A stretch of DNA of 64,000 bases from Ipomoea triloba (GCF_003576645.1 NC_044918.1:18677470-18741469); one strand, 5' to 3'. Shown: positions 35,099 through 47,162, counted from the stretch's first letter. Notes: generated from the letters alone by a model not told the origin. Made by a program: numbers and translations.

Positions 35099-35738
35099 TA
35101 CGGTTAACAAAAGGAGAGTTTTAGCTATAAAATAACATTTTCAGGTTTTCTTCGCCATATCAAAATGGTAGCTAAACAAGTAGTAAAAGAAACACAGAGC
35201 GTGTATTTAGATGAAGAGGAAAGTCGTAGTTACTATTTTAAAATGTGTACTAGATAAATTTTGTTTTTGAGTAATAGTTTACAAATCAGGCAGAAGAGAT
35301 AAACTGCAATAAGAGACTTTATACAATAGACCTGATCGAAAAAGTGTTGACAAAAATTGAACTTTTGATAATTTTATTTTTGTTTTGTAAGTAATGCATA
35401 CTATTGTATAGCAACTAATAATTTAATACGGAGTAGAAGATTAGTGTGTTTTTTTTTTTTTTTTTTTTTAACAGTAGAAGATTAGTTACTAGGATGTAAC
35501 GTAAGAACTAAGAAGTTGGTGATGTTGTGAAATTTGTGGACAGTATTTAAAGAAGCCAAAGTACAAGGCCCAACAAGTGCAATTAATGCAAAAAGGACCT
35601 GTTGCAAAATTTTCAATTTCCTTCTTCCTCAAACAAGCTGGAGATGAATTAGGTCTAAAGAGGTTTCTAGACTCAGCGAGGCAACCCACCAAAGCTTCCC
35701 TATAACGCCTGCACATTTTTTATGCATTGATTATTATC
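35099..35738. other. Spacer upstream of the ALBA gene
   Basis: A run of about 24 T (35449-35470) and no supported gene. A 75-codon minus frame at 35489-35716 contains CRRYREALVGCLAESRN and could be a relic, but it has no recognisable domain. Confidence 0.35.
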
Positions 35739-35746
35739 TATAAAAG
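35739..35746 (+). promoter_or_regulatory. TATA box of the ALBA gene
   Basis: TATAAAAG, 92 bases before the start codon at 35838; spacing fits a transcription start near 35770. Confidence 0.55.
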
Positions 35747-35787
35747 AACTCCTGATTATTGTTATAGACACCGCTAATTCATTTTCC

Positions 35788-35808
35788 TAGGGCTAGGGTT
35801 AGGGTTTA
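35788..35808 (-). promoter_or_regulatory. Telo-box in the ALBA leader
   Basis: On the minus strand this reads AAACCCTAACCCTAGCCCTA. Such AAACCCTA boxes are typical of promoters and leaders of plant translation-related genes. Here it lies just downstream of the expected transcription start. Confidence 0.75.
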
Positions 35809-35837
35809 TTGGAGCAGGGAAATCAAAAGAATCATCA

Positions 35838-37696
35838 ATGGAGGAGATAACGGAAGGAGTGAACAACATCAACATTAGCGGAGGCGGCGGCAGCGGCGAC
35901 CTTCAGAAGAAAAATCGCATTCAGGTCTCCAACACCAAGAAGCCCCTGTTCTTCTATGTCAATCTTGCTAAGGTTTACCCCTTAACACCCTCACCTCCTT
36001 GGTTTTGATATAAATGTATGTATATGTTTATATGTGCAATAGTATAGATATGAAGTTGAGGGATTGCATATGTTGAATCTGAAGTTGAGGGATTACATAT
36101 TTACATGTATAGGTGTGAACAAATGTTATTGAGTATTACTCTGTTTGAATTAAAGGATTGGTCTTGTGGTCTGTGTTTTCTGCAGAGGTATATGCAGCAG
36201 CACAATGAGGTGGAGCTTTCTGCTCTTGGAATGGGTATGGCTTTATGGTCCTTGACTCCTTGTAGCTTTTCCTTCTTTTATAATTCCTAGAAGTTTTAAC
36301 CCGGAACTTCAACTTCTGTGTTTCAGAGTTTATATATTCGTTATTATGATGTAACATTGCAATGTGCACAAGTATTTGGCTTGTTCATGTCTAAACTGGT
36401 TTAATGTGCTTAGGAATATAATGCTTAGCTACAATTTCTCATATGAAATTTAAATGTGTCCTGCTCAAAGATGCAGTGTGGTTGATTGCCTAATTGGCTG
36501 TTTTCGCGAGTTAGCTACGTTTCTGTTTCTGTTGCTGTTGCATATAAGAATAGTGATAATGTGGTTTTTATTTTTACTTATCTGGATGAAAGGTAGTAGT
36601 TTGGCATGACTCTTCCATGGCACTCTGAAATTATCTCTTAGTAGTCATTAATAAATCCTGTTTACATTGCAGCAATTGCAACGGTAGTCTCAGTAGCAGA
36701 AATTCTTAAGAACAATGGACTGGCAGTTGAGAAGAGTAAGAACATTTCTGAAGAAAATAGTTGTTTCCTTGCCATAACATAAGTTAGTTATTAATTATGA
36801 ACAGTGAAGAATCCCTTTGAAAATCTTTATCTATTGTTGGTTTGGGTTTCTATGAAATGCTGAAGCAAATATAATGGTTGCATTGCAGAGATTATGACAT
36901 CAACTGTTGATGTCAAAGATGATTCAAGAGGGCGGCCAATCTCAAAAGCCAAAGTAAGTTCTGTTTTCTAGGTTTTAAAATACTATCTACCACGTAGGGA
37001 TTGGTTTAACACTTTAGGATGCTTGAAAATGTTGCCTTATATACTACTTAGCATAGGTAGTTGGTCTGTACTCTTTGAATGCGCTATGATATAATACCTA
37101 CCGTACATGCAGCCTTGCTTTTTGGTACTCTAGTGGGGGATAGCGATGGGGGGATTTGAGCTACTGTTCTTTAAGTCTAAGAGGCTTCACCTTAGCTAAC
37201 TAAGCTAAGGGTCACTATGGATGATTATGGATTTATGGATATGAGTCATCTACAATCAATTTACATAGGGATTATTTTCTTAAATAAGTTCAAGCTTGTT
37301 TGCACCTCCATAATTTATAATCTTTGCCGAATATGCCCAAAGTGGACTAGTTATTTAATGCATATTCTCGATAACCATTTTAAATAAGCTTTAAGTTGCA
37401 TAAAAATAGATCATCCTCCATTAGTAGTGAGTTTTCCCCAATTACTAATTTATATAAATGTACCATTCAATCGCCATAATTTCTGTGGCGAACTGTTGTA
37501 GCTCATTAAATTTAAATGATTGTTGCTTGAGTGCATGGCCACCTCATTAACATTGACCAATTGATTACTTCATGAACTTGACAATCTCTGTTCTTTGCAT
37601 TTTCAGATTGAGATAGTACTGGGGAAGACTGATAAATTTGATGAAATAATGGCAACAGCTGCTGAGGACCATGGAAATGGTCAAGAGGAGAATTGA
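35838..37696 (+). CDS. ALBA-family DNA/RNA-binding protein
   Basis: Five exons: 35838-35972, 36186-36234, 36673-36735, 36889-36953, 37607-37696; phases agree and give 133 aa. The sequence MEEITEGVNN, KKNRIQVSNTKKPLFFYVNL, RYMQQHNEVELSALGMAIAT, EILKNNGLAVEKKIMTSTVD is nearly that of the short plant ALBA proteins (Arabidopsis At1g29250/At2g34160 type). The Alba domain covers about residues 25-118, with the basic RIQVSNTKK strand likely contacting nucleic acid. A Gly-rich stretch (SGGGGSGD, 14-21) precedes it and a short acidic tail follows. No RGG tail, so it is the short subfamily. Function in RNA or chromatin binding is known for the family, not shown here. The telo-box leader suits constitutive expression in growing cells. 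Confidence 0.95.
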
Positions 37697-38067
37697 TGAC
37701 CGCTTCAGCTTTGTCTTTTTTTTCTTTTTTTTTTTTTTTTTGGGTCTTGGTTTTCATGTATGCTTGGTTAGAGTAAGTTTAGTGTTTGGCATTTATTGTT
37801 TTAATTGTTTAAAAAAAATTGAGAACATTCAGGTCCCCAGTTTGGCTCCTGTGAGAAAGGAAACTTATCTTGTCAAAGCTATTGGTAGTGAACTTGAAAA
37901 GCAAGCGATACCTATATATCTATCTCAGAGTTTTCTTTTAAATTCATTGATTTTCGGCATTTCATCTTTGATGGATTTGATTCTGATTCCAGCTCTTATC
38001 TTTGTACTATATACAATATTAATTTAATAAATAAGTGAAGAGAAGTCATTTATGAGGATATGTAATA
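37697..38067. other. 3' flank of the ALBA gene
   Basis: Probable 3' UTR, then the edge of the gypsy relic; T-rich tracts at 37716-37740. The words GTCCCCAGTTTGGCTCCTGTGA near 37832 could be old retroelement sequence. Confidence 0.4.
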
Positions 38068-38361
38068 ATGCAAAGAAATGAACTGTTGGCGCATGATACA
38101 CATAGTGAGGGTTTAGTGAGACATTTTGGTATTGCTAAAACTTATGAAATCTTGCAAGAGCATTTTTATTGGCAAAAAAAAAGAAGAAACATGATGTGCA
38201 CAAAGGTGTTAATATATATATGCATTGTGTATCAAAGGGCTAAATCTAGAATTATATCCCTTGATTTATATCTATTAAAGCTGAGTATGGATCCACCAAA
38301 TTTGTTTAAATTGAGTCCGCATTTGTTAAAAGTGGATGGGATGCAAATTCACACATACTAG
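38068..38361 (+). pseudogene. Ty3/gypsy integrase zinc-finger relic
   Basis: The frame reads ELLAHDTHSEGLVRHFGIAK then TYEILQEHFYWQKKRRNM, the H2C2 region before the integrase core of Ty3/gypsy elements. Of the two cysteines expected just before QRAKSR, only one remains (CIVYQRAKSR). The sequence after about 38270 no longer resembles integrase. No LTRs are seen around it. A decayed fragment only. Confidence 0.75.
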
Positions 38362-39030
38362 GGACCTCGATCGTGTCTTGCGACGTGGTACACGGATGAT
38401 AGTTTGGTAGGAAAGCTCTACACCTAGCAAGACACATGACTGTGGATGACGGAGTGTTGTAGTCCACGCACTTATCCATGACATGCGGCCTCGAGGGTAA
38501 TATAAAATTAGGGGTAGGGGGTGATGTCCAATTCAGACCATCGAACATCAACTCTATGCATGTTCTATTTGACTTCTTCCTTACTCAAATGAGTAGTGTG
38601 CTAGCAATCATTATTGCATAGACCGTGATTCACACAGCTGTATAGACCATGGTTCAAAAACACATAAAGTATATTATTCTAACTCATAATTAAAGAAATA
38701 AAAAATTGGTTTACCTACCATTTATCATATCTGTAAAATACTAAAATTTGGAGAATTGACCAAAATGTGCTGGGAGCAAAGTGTTCCATCAAGACACCAT
38801 ATGAAGACCAAAATTCACCTCTGCTGTTTCATATGCTTTTGATGTTCATCATAAACCAATATGAGGCTTAGCCAAAATTCAAGAGTACTAATTTCACTAT
38901 AATAAAGTGTGTGAGAATACAAACAACACAACTTGTAAGTCAAACACAATTTTGTGTATTATGAGCTCTGAAAATAGATTGTTACTGAAAATCTAAATTG
39001 TGCCAGCAAAAATTGATCCATTGGCCTAAC
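38362..39030. other. Spacer between gypsy relic and BT1 gene
   Basis: A GC-richer block (38362-38560) may be further retroelement debris without a recognisable domain. The rest is the 3' UTR region of the minus-strand gene. Confidence 0.35.
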
Positions 39031-42000
39031 CTACTGGCCCTCTTCACGTTCGACCAATATCCTCTTGCATGCCTCGTAACACATGAAAGAAATTCCAGCA
39101 GCCGGGACTATTTTGACGCAGCTCGGTCCTAAACCCCTGTACAGTCCCGGGATCCCTTCGTGTTCAAGGACACTCACAAGGGCGTGAAGCATGTTTTGGT
39201 ATTGTCGGCCATTAAGAGCCCCAGCTTGCATATGCTTCCGAGCCACCTCGAGAGGGAAAGTTGCACTACTAGAGATGGCACCCGCTGCAGACCCAATTAG
39301 GAGGGTTGCGATGTTTCCGATTTCTTCTTCTTTGAAGATCTGCTTGTAAGCCTTCCTTAGCGTGTCATACGCAAAATAATTTGTCGCTGCATATGGAATC
39401 ACTCCAATTAGACTCGGAGTCAGGCCTCTATATAGCTCCGCAGGCCCTTCCTCTTTGACAATTTTCACCAACGCATCCAGCAGATTCTTGTACACGCCCC
39501 TCTGTCAAAAACTTACAAGTCAATCCAATAGCCAATAGGCAAAAACAAGGGCACACGAGAAATTAATTTGTGCAGCATACCTGAATAGTCAGCCGAGTTT
39601 TCAGAAGCTCGAGTGGGTAAGTACATAGAGTCGAACTGATTCCAGCAACGGCACCTGAAATCAGAGAAGCGGGTATAGGTAATTTGGGCTCTTCGCCGGG
39701 TTTAGGCGTCAACTCTTTTTTGACCGTGTCATAAGCAAACAACTGCAAGCATCAGAAAGCGCACGCGTTAAGCCAGAGGTGAGATAAATTACACACTATC
39801 TGATCAAGAAAAAGAAAATTAGTCTGCACAGGCTTAGCTCATTGGTTTAGTAGGCAGTATTTGGGAGAAAAGAAAAAGAAAATTAGTTACTAAGCATATT
39901 TATTGCAGCCGTTTATCATTAAATAAAACAGCCACACAGGGAGAGGGGTTTCTTATGCTACGCCTTGAGAGTTTATATGCATCATAGGCAGTGTGTGCAT
40001 GTATGGTGGGTTGGGGGGGGGGGGGGGGGGGGGCATTAANNNNNNNNNNNNNNNNNNNNNNNNNNNNNNNNNNNNNNNNNNNNNNNNNNNNNNNNNNNNN
40101 NNNNNNNNNNNNNNNNNNNNNNNNNNNNNNNNNNNNNNNNNNNNNNNNNNNNNNNNNNNNNNNNNNNNNNNNNNNNNNNNNNNNNNNNNNNNNNNNNNNN
40201 NNNNNNNNNNNNNNNNNNNNNNNNNNNNNNNNNNNNNNNNNNNNNNNNNNNNNNNNNNNNNNNNNNNNNNNNNNNNNNNNNNNNNNNNNNNNNNNNNNNN
40301 NNNNNNNNNNNNNNNNNNNNNNNNNNNNNNNNNNNNNNNNNNNNNNNNNNNNNNNNNNNNNNNNNNNNNNNNNNNNNNNNNNNNNNNNNNNNNNNNNNNN
40401 NNNNNNNNNNNNNNNNNNNNNNNNNNNNNNNNNNNNNNNNNNNNNNNNNNNNNNNNNNNNNNNNNNNNNNNNNNNNNNNNNNNNNNNNNNNNNNNNNNNN
40501 NNNNNNNNNNNNNNNNNNNNNNNNNNNNNNNNNNNNNNNNNNNNNNNNNNNNNNNNNNNNNNNNNNNNNNNNNNNNNNNNNNNNNNNNNNNNNNNNNNNN
40601 NNNNNNNNNNNNNNNNNNNNNNNNNNNNNNNNNNNNNNNNNNNNNNNNNNNNNNNNNNNNNNNNNNNNNNNNNNNNNNNNNNNNNNNNNNNNNNNNNNNN
40701 NNNNNNNNNNNNNNNNNNNNNNNNNNNNNNNNNNNNNNNNNNNNNNNNNNNNNNNNNNNNNNNNNNNNNNNNNNNNNNNNNNNNNNNNNNNNNNNNNNNN
40801 NNNNNNNNNNNNNNNNNNNNNNNNNNNNNNNNNNNNNNNNNNNNNNNNNNNNNNNNTGGGGGGGGGGGGCGGGGGACGCATTAAAGAATGTTGGTAACTT
40901 ATCAATTTTTTCTATATATTGTAAACATTTATCAAATTATGCTCAACCACCTAGTGATAGCTGCTAAACAAAATTGAATCGATGTATTTACATCAAACAA
41001 TGAAACAACATATGTTAATCCATAACACTAATGTAAGGAAAGATCAATTCAAGAATGAACAAAACTTTTGAATAATATTGTTCGGAGATGCAAAGGAAAG
41101 GGTGACATGACAAAAAATCTAGATACCAACAACAAGGATTATTTACCATTTGTTCTATTTAGGTACTGAAAAATGAAAATAAACTTCATTCGGTTTGCAT
41201 TTCTTCTCTTAAGGCGAAGGGGCAAAGAGCAAAGCAAATATCATTCTTGAGTGCAAAAAATAGTTAATAATAGTAATGGAAAGAAGTAAAGAACTAACAC
41301 AAGAAGATTAATAACCATTTGTATCTGGTGCAAAAGAATCGAAACACAAGTCGACCTAGCTATTGACGATGTTGGAAAACAGCAAAACACCATAAATATT
41401 AAATTAAGTACAGCATATCAAAAGTAGCAGCAGCAAACAAGAATTAAATAGCTGAAACTGCAAAAATCTCACCAAAACAAAAAATTGATAATGTTCATTC
41501 TGGTGATAGTAACACAAACACAACTTCTAAATACAGAATAATAGACATGTTACCTCTATCGCCTTGCTTGGCGCAACCCGTATTACATTGACAAGATTCC
41601 CTCTAAACAGGCCTTTCCACCCTTCGTTTTGCATGATATTCTGAAACACTTCCGTTGTCGAGTGCCCATAGTTACCCACCATCAAATGCGTCCTTATTGT
41701 CTCAAGAGGAGCAACTGCTGTCCTTGAAATTGCGCCCGCAATTGCCCCACTAATCAACCTTCTCAAAGATGGATTCCCAACCTTAATTTTCAACTTAAGA
41801 CCAATCTTCTTCTTCTTTTTCTTTACCACCCCTTCCTCTTCCACCTCCAATACTTCACCCGAAACTAACTCGGGCAATCCACTCTCCTTAAACCCCATTT
41901 CAGGCAGCTTGTACGGACCAAATAAATTTGTGGGAGAAAGATTCAAACCAGTATTGGTGGAGTTTGGTGGATTAGGGGATATCCCATATCCCATTCCCAT

Positions 42001-42132
42001 CTGCCCCACACTTGCAAATAAGCCACCTGGGTGATAACCTTCATCTTGAGGACACCAGAGAAACCCAATTCCAGAATTCAAGAATGGCACCTCCTCATTG
42101 TTTCCAGCCCCTTGTAACCTTCTCCTATCCAT
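39031..42132 (-). CDS. BT1: BT1-type adenine nucleotide carrier (mitochondrial carrier family)
   Basis: Three exons from right to left: 41554-42132, 39581-39742, 39031-39501; all in phase, 403 aa. The N-terminal 110 residues (FASVGQMGMGYGISPNP and a KKKKKK stretch) match the plant BT1 (Brittle-1) extension. Three carrier repeats follow with signature motifs PLETIR (142-147), PLELLK (236-241) and PLEVAR (330-335). Also typical are RGNLVNVIRVAPSKAIE, IPYAATNYFAYDTLRKAYK and PAAGISFMCYEACKRILVE. BT1 proteins move adenine nucleotides, or ADP-glucose in cereal endosperm, across plastid and/or mitochondrial inner membranes. In a eudicot the adenine nucleotide role is likelier. Intron 1 (39743-41553) includes the 817-base gap; no exon is missing because the flanking exons join in frame as in homologues. 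Confidence 0.96.
40007..40875. other. Assembly gap in BT1 intron 1, bounded by G runs
   Basis: N from 40040 to 40856, with about 23 G before it (GCATTAA follows) and a similar G-rich run after it (GCATTAA again at about 40878). The repeated GCATTAA suggests the two G runs are either one collapsed tract or a tandem unit. Long frames predicted across this gap are artefacts. Confidence 0.9.
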
Positions 42133-42780
42133 ATCTAAACTAAACCTTTTGTTTTTCTCTCTCTATATATATAAAGGTGCAAAAATCTCTTCAATCTTGG
42201 GTAACCAAGACTATATCTTTATATTCCAACTCACTAAAAAAACGAAAGAAAAAATGAATTTCCGGAAATGGGTAATAGTAAAGTTGGCCAAAAATCGAAT
42301 CTTTTTAACGAGCAAGGATTATATAAACGAAGATTTCAAAAAAAAAGGATTATATAAACGAATAATTTCTTAATCTACGCAAATGGCAAAGAGGATGCAG
42401 ATTTTCCAGCAACTTTGACTACTGGAGATTAAATAACTCTGCTAAAAAATCAAATCTTTGTCGGATGAAAAGCACAAGAACCTGAAAGGATGAAAAATGA
42501 AAAAAACTATGACAACTTAAAACAAACGAACAAACATCTGAGATAAGGAGGAGAACACAAAGATGGGCGGAGATTACCTGGGAGCTTTTTCCTCTTCTTT
42601 ATCTCTCTTTCCCTGCTTGTTCTCTTCTCCCCTTTCTTCTGGAGAGAAAGGGTTGAAGAGACAAACTAACTATGATTTCTCCTTTGCGTTACCTCGTCGT
42701 AAACTAGGCGAAAAAGGAGGCTCTTTCTCAGGGTAGGTGAGACTTGAGAGTTGAGAGAGGGTAGAGATTCGAAGACCTAA
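42133..42780 (-). promoter_or_regulatory. Probable 5' UTR, leader intron and promoter of BT1
   Basis: On the minus strand, pyrimidine/purine-rich leader-like sequence (about 42578-42660) ends at CCCAG followed by GTAATC at 42577, a good splice donor. A possible acceptor lies close to the start codon (TATATATAG near 42165). A 5' UTR intron of about 400 bp is therefore likely. Inferred from sequence only. Confidence 0.45.
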
Positions 42781-43319
42781 CAGTCACCACTCACCAAAGT
42801 AGAATTTAACAGTGAAAAAAAGTAAATAATAATAATAATACCGAAAAATTATAATTTATGTCCCTCACAAATGTGTTAATTATCAATATTACTTTTGAAT
42901 TATTAGTGTTGTATTGTTGCCCCTCAATTTTCAAAACGTAACATATATTTCTCTTCTTCTAAATTATTATTGGTGTAAGTGTGGTAAGATGTCATTTTCC
43001 TTGTTCAAAGACCACGTTTCTTTTCTTCTAGTTTTCTTTCTTCGTTTCTTCTCATTTCATCGACAACAATGTTTCTCCTTTTTCTTATTAGGGGAGGGCA
43101 ATATATGTCAGTTTTGAAAATTGAGCTGCAACATTTACACCACTAATAATTCATAAGTAACATTGGTAATTGGCATATTTGTAAGGGCATAAATTATATT
43201 TTTCCCTAATAATAATAATAATAATAATAAGCAATTGATAATTAAGTTATTTTCAAATGAACATAAAGTACATTTTGCATTGCAATTCATATGTCTTTTA
43301 TATTTGATTTTAGACAAAA
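42781..43319. other. Intergenic, no gene seen
   Basis: Contains short AAT runs (42826-42840 and 43207-43230); otherwise nothing supported. Confidence 0.45.
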
Positions 43320-43734
43320 ACTTGTGTTAGACCGTCTCACCGTGTGAAGGGTCGGGTTGGGTCAAGATACAAATGTAATACTTATACGTATAAATGTCAT
43401 ACTTATATACTCAAATGTAATACTAATCAGAAATAAAATTTTTGTTACTTATAAGAATAATGTAATACTTTTGAGGGAAAATACAATACTTTTACATTTC
43501 GATTTAAAAGTATTACATTTTTCCTCAAAAGTATTATATTTTCTCTTATAAGTAAGGGACATTTGTCAACATTACTTATTATGAAAAATGTATTACTTTT
43601 TCTCTTATATGTAACAAAAATTGTATTCCTGATTAGTATAATATTTGAGCATATAAGTATGACATTTGCACGTTGCTTTGACCTGACCCGACCCGTCTCA
43701 CAAATAAGGATTCGTGAGACGGTCTCACACAAGT
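43320..43734. mobile_element. TIR element, ACTTGTGTGAGACCGTCTCA family, copy A
   Basis: Left ACTTGTGTTAGACCGTCTCA and right TGAGACGGTCTCACACAAGT are inverted repeats. The interior repeats GTAATACTTATA/AAATGTAATAC words and has GGGTCGGG near one end and CCCGACCCG near the other. It aligns in reverse with copy B at 45047-45488 along its whole length. No obvious target duplication. Confidence 0.8.
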
Positions 43735-44312
43735 GTGACCCATTAACAATATATCTAATAAAATGAATATAAAATTATTCGAGAGGAACACAAAAGGAAA
43801 TTTATTAATTTTTGTATGGTATCAAGTATTATACTAAATCAGAAATTAGTAGGTGAGTAATGTTTAATTTTGGTCCGATCAATTTTTAAATTTTTTTAAA
43901 AAACTAGTATAGTTATTAAATTTGCTCAATTTTAGGTATAAATCCTAAAAATGGCATTTAACCAGTTTGATTGGCTGGGTGGCCGTGCACTTTGCCCTTT
44001 AATTGGGTCGGTCCTGTGCGAAAGATGATTAATCTGAGTGCCTCCTACAGTTAGGGTGTGAACGTGAATCAATATGAGTGCCTCCTACAATTAGAGTTTG
44101 TTCAAGACACCTCGTGGCCTTAAAAAAAAAAAGGATATAGTCATGTTATTGATAAAACTAATAAGTTATGATATAATATTATAATTATTAATTTCTTTAA
44201 TTAAGTTATAATATTATAGTAGTAAAATTTCATTTTATATATTTTAGGAAAAAATTATAATAAGTAAATTAATTAATAATATTTATTATTAAGAATATAT
44301 ATAGATTTCAGC
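43735..44312. other. Spacer with a possible SINE (43975-44132)
   Basis: GGCCGTGCACTTTGCCCTTT to CACCTCGTGGCCTT followed by 11 A. The A tail and internal duplication of GTGCCTCCTACA(A/G)TTAG suggest a SINE-like unit on +. No gene is seen. Confidence 0.4.
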
Positions 44313-44650
44313 TCAAATACGGTCAAGCCTTAACGTGAGATCGCACCATTACGTATGCAAAAAAGCACCAATAGTGTTAGGAAACACACAACAAAGAAAT
44401 GCACAAATGCATAAAAAAAATGCGCCATTAGGTACGCATCAACGCAAACGCGCCATTAGTTGCGCATAAACGCACCACACAGTGTTCAGAAACGCACCAT
44501 TGGGTATGTGTGTGCGTGTGTTTTTTTTTTCTTGGATGTGTGGTGCACTTTTTGGTGCATTTCTTTGTTATGTGTTTTCTAACACTATTGGTGTTTTTCT
44601 ACATACCTAATGGTGCAACCGCACGTTAAGGCCTGACGACACTGAAATTT
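44313..44650. mobile_element. Foldback MITE, CACCAATAGTGTTAG family, copy A
   Basis: The two arms (about 44330-44430 and 44540-44640) are complementary: CCTTAACGTGAGATCGCACC against GGTGCAACCGCACGTTAAGG, and GCACCAATAGTGTTAGGAAA against its complement. Copy B is at 46721-47035. The transcript would form a long hairpin. Confidence 0.75.
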
Positions 44651-45046
44651 GGCCATATATGTGTGTGTGTTCTAAAAAATAAAATATGGGAATTTAATAA
44701 AACAAAATACAGTTTTAAATGGGGTCAACTAGTCAATATATGTGGCAATTAAACCTCAAGAGCCAAAATATACCAAAAAAAAAAAAAATGGGACAAGGAG
44801 AAGTTAAAATTGACAAGTGTTGGTCGGCAATGATTAAATTTGTTTCAATGTGAATAATTCACCAACCCCTCTGAAACACTATTCTTTGAATTGTTAGGTG
44901 GCTTTCGTATCAAAACTACGGACTAAAGCATTAAACATAGATCGAACCAACAGAGCGAATTATAATTCAATAATCATTGGAACGTAGTCACGTGTTGTGT
45001 TTTTGATATTCCTTTTTCATAAGTAGCACATTAAACAAAGGGTCAC
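44651..45046. other. Spacer, no gene seen
   Basis: No supported feature. Confidence 0.4.
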
Positions 45047-45488
45047 ACTTGTGTGAGACCGTCTCACGGATCCTTATTCGTGAGACAGGTCGGGTCGGGT
45101 TAAAGCACCATGCGAATGTCATATTTATATGTGCAAATCTCACACTTATATGCTTAAACATAACACTAATCAAAAATACAATTTTTGTTACTTATAAGAG
45201 AAAAAGTAATACATTTTTCATAATAAGTAATGTTGACAAATGCCTCTCACTTATAAGGGCAAATATAATACTTTTGAGGAAAAATGTAACACTTTTAAAT
45301 TGAAATGTAAAAGTATTGTATTTTCCCTTAAAAGTATTACATTTACCCTAATAAGTAACAAAAATTTTATTTTTGATTAGTATTACATTTGAGCATATAA
45401 GTATGACATTTGTGCATATAAGTGTTACATTTGCACGTTGACCCGACCCGACCCGACTCGTCTCATGGTGAGACGGTCTCACACAAGT
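45047..45488. mobile_element. TIR element, ACTTGTGTGAGACCGTCTCA family, copy B
   Basis: The perfect-looking ends ACTTGTGTGAGACCGTCTCA and TGAGACGGTCTCACACAAGT flank an interior that is the reverse of copy A. Internal words TTGTTACTTATAAGAG and GTAATACATTTTTC are shared. There is no transposase. Confidence 0.8.
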
Positions 45489-46661
45489 TTTTGCCTTAAA
45501 CAAAACATAATTGGTGACACTCAAAATAGCATTCGATTTTATTTCATAATGTGTGGATACAAAAATTTAATAGGAAAAACATGTATAAGTTAGAGATATA
45601 ACTAAGATTGAGACTTATTATCTTTTATTTAGTAATTAATATTCAATTCTTGCGGTAAAAATTTGACATGACGTTGATGATGTGGCAAAGTAAATATGAG
45701 ATGATAATATTACAATTAATAATGACGCGACAAATGTATGTTGATCATGTTGTTTGACTTGGTAATTATAATATAACAAATTCAGTTCTCAGTGAAATTA
45801 AAGAAACATATTGACTCTTTTAAATAATAATAACAATAATACGGAGTATATTATTACATTGGACTCCGTAAGTTGACAGAAGTGTAAAAATAGATCTTTT
45901 ATGTGAATAGTTAACAACATGGACTGACTAGGAGACTGTTTGAGCGACTTACAATTTACCATCTCTAACGACTCTTATACAGAGATTCTAAGGTTTAGAA
46001 TTAGTTTAACGCAAGGTAGGAAACTTAAGGTGTAAAATAATAATAAATGATTAAGTAAATGATTCAAAACCTTACCAAGTTTTTTTGAAAGCAAAACCTT
46101 ACCAAGTTATAAAAATTTGGAGTAATTTTTTAAAGAAAAGTTTCTTTGTATTGACGGCAGTCCCAAGACTCAAATTATTTTCTTGTTAATCCTTTTTTCT
46201 TTTTCTTTTAAATGTTGACTGCTATCTTTTCGATATTGCTAAAGGGTACGTGTAACTGTGTATATATATATATCTAAAAATCCTAGTCATTTTCTGTTGG
46301 ACTCTTGTTTTTCAAGATTTTATGAGTAGTTTGAGTACCTCACAATCTGGATAAAATTGAACCTTATTCTCTTTTGGTCAAGAGACCACATAAAATTATC
46401 TTAAACTTTTTAATTTGCTCAACACACCACATTATCGATCCGTCAACTTTCATTTGTCACACACTACCTTTCTCCATCACTCATATAGTTAAACAAGTTG
46501 AGCATAATTCTTCATTTTCTACCATACTTTCTACATCTCTTTCTTGTTTCAAATTCAAAGCTGAGATCTCCCACTATTTTTTTATTTTTTTTTTGAAATT
46601 GATGGTCAAGGTTTATTCTCATTTCTCATACAAAGTACCATTTTCATGAGATTTTATCCTT

Positions 46662-46667
<6 letters not shown>
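45489..46667. other. Intergenic, no gene seen
   Basis: AT-rich with no supported gene. The word AATACGGAGTATATTATTAC occurs at 45839, a common plant repeat fragment. Confidence 0.4.

Positions 46668-46719
<52 letters not shown>
46668..46719. repeat. (TA)n microsatellite
   Basis: About 26 TA units directly adjoining foldback copy B. Confidence 0.95.
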
Positions 46720-46720
<1 letters not shown>

Positions 46721-47035
46721 CCAACTTCTAGTGTGGTCACCATCCGCAACATTAGTTATGCAAAAATGCATCAATAGTGTTAACAAATGCACAACAATGA
46801 AATGCACCAATGCACCATACACACACAAAAAAAAAAACTACACCATACCTCACCACACCTAATGGTGCATTTCCGAATACTGTATGGTGCGTTTATGCGT
46901 ACCTAATAGTGCATTTTGTGGTGCATTAGATTGTTGTATGTTTCCTAACACTATTGGTGCATTTTTGCATACATAATGGTGCGGCATCAACGGCTGTACG
47001 TTAAGGTCTGATTGCACTAAAACTTGGTCATATAT
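46721..47035. mobile_element. Foldback MITE, CACCAATAGTGTTAG family, copy B
   Basis: Arms with ATGCATCAATAGTGTTAACA at the left and CTAACACTATTGGTGCATTT at the right, plus CTGTACGTTAAGGTCTGA, match copy A (44313-44650). It is inserted next to a TA run, as is common for such elements. Confidence 0.7.
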
Positions 47036-47036
47036 A

Positions 47037-47140
47037 TGCCAAAGACCTTGTGGTCAAGTGACATCCGGTGTCCCAATTAACACTCTCACATGGATGATGG
47101 GAGTGGATTCGAGCCTCAGTAGAGGCAACTGTTGATAGTA
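47037..47140 (+). mobile_element. SINE-like element
   Basis: CTTGTGGTCAAGTGACATCC (A-box region), GTGGATTCGAGCCT (B box) and a tail GTTGATAGTACTCAAAA. The tail and B-box region match 29040-29173. Confidence 0.6.
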
Positions 47141-47162
47141 CTCAAAATATATATATATATAT

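Noticed and set aside
39991..40967. Long reading frames of 290-320 codons across the BT1 intron gap
   Set aside because: They consist almost entirely of N and flanking G runs; no information supports coding.
43445..45303. Similar peptides (MCETVSRILI, then VTYKRKSNTF) encoded in the two inverted TIR elements at 43445-43732 and 45049-45303
   Set aside because: The similarity is fully explained by the two copies being the same DNA repeat. The frames overlap the terminal inverted repeat and lack any domain.
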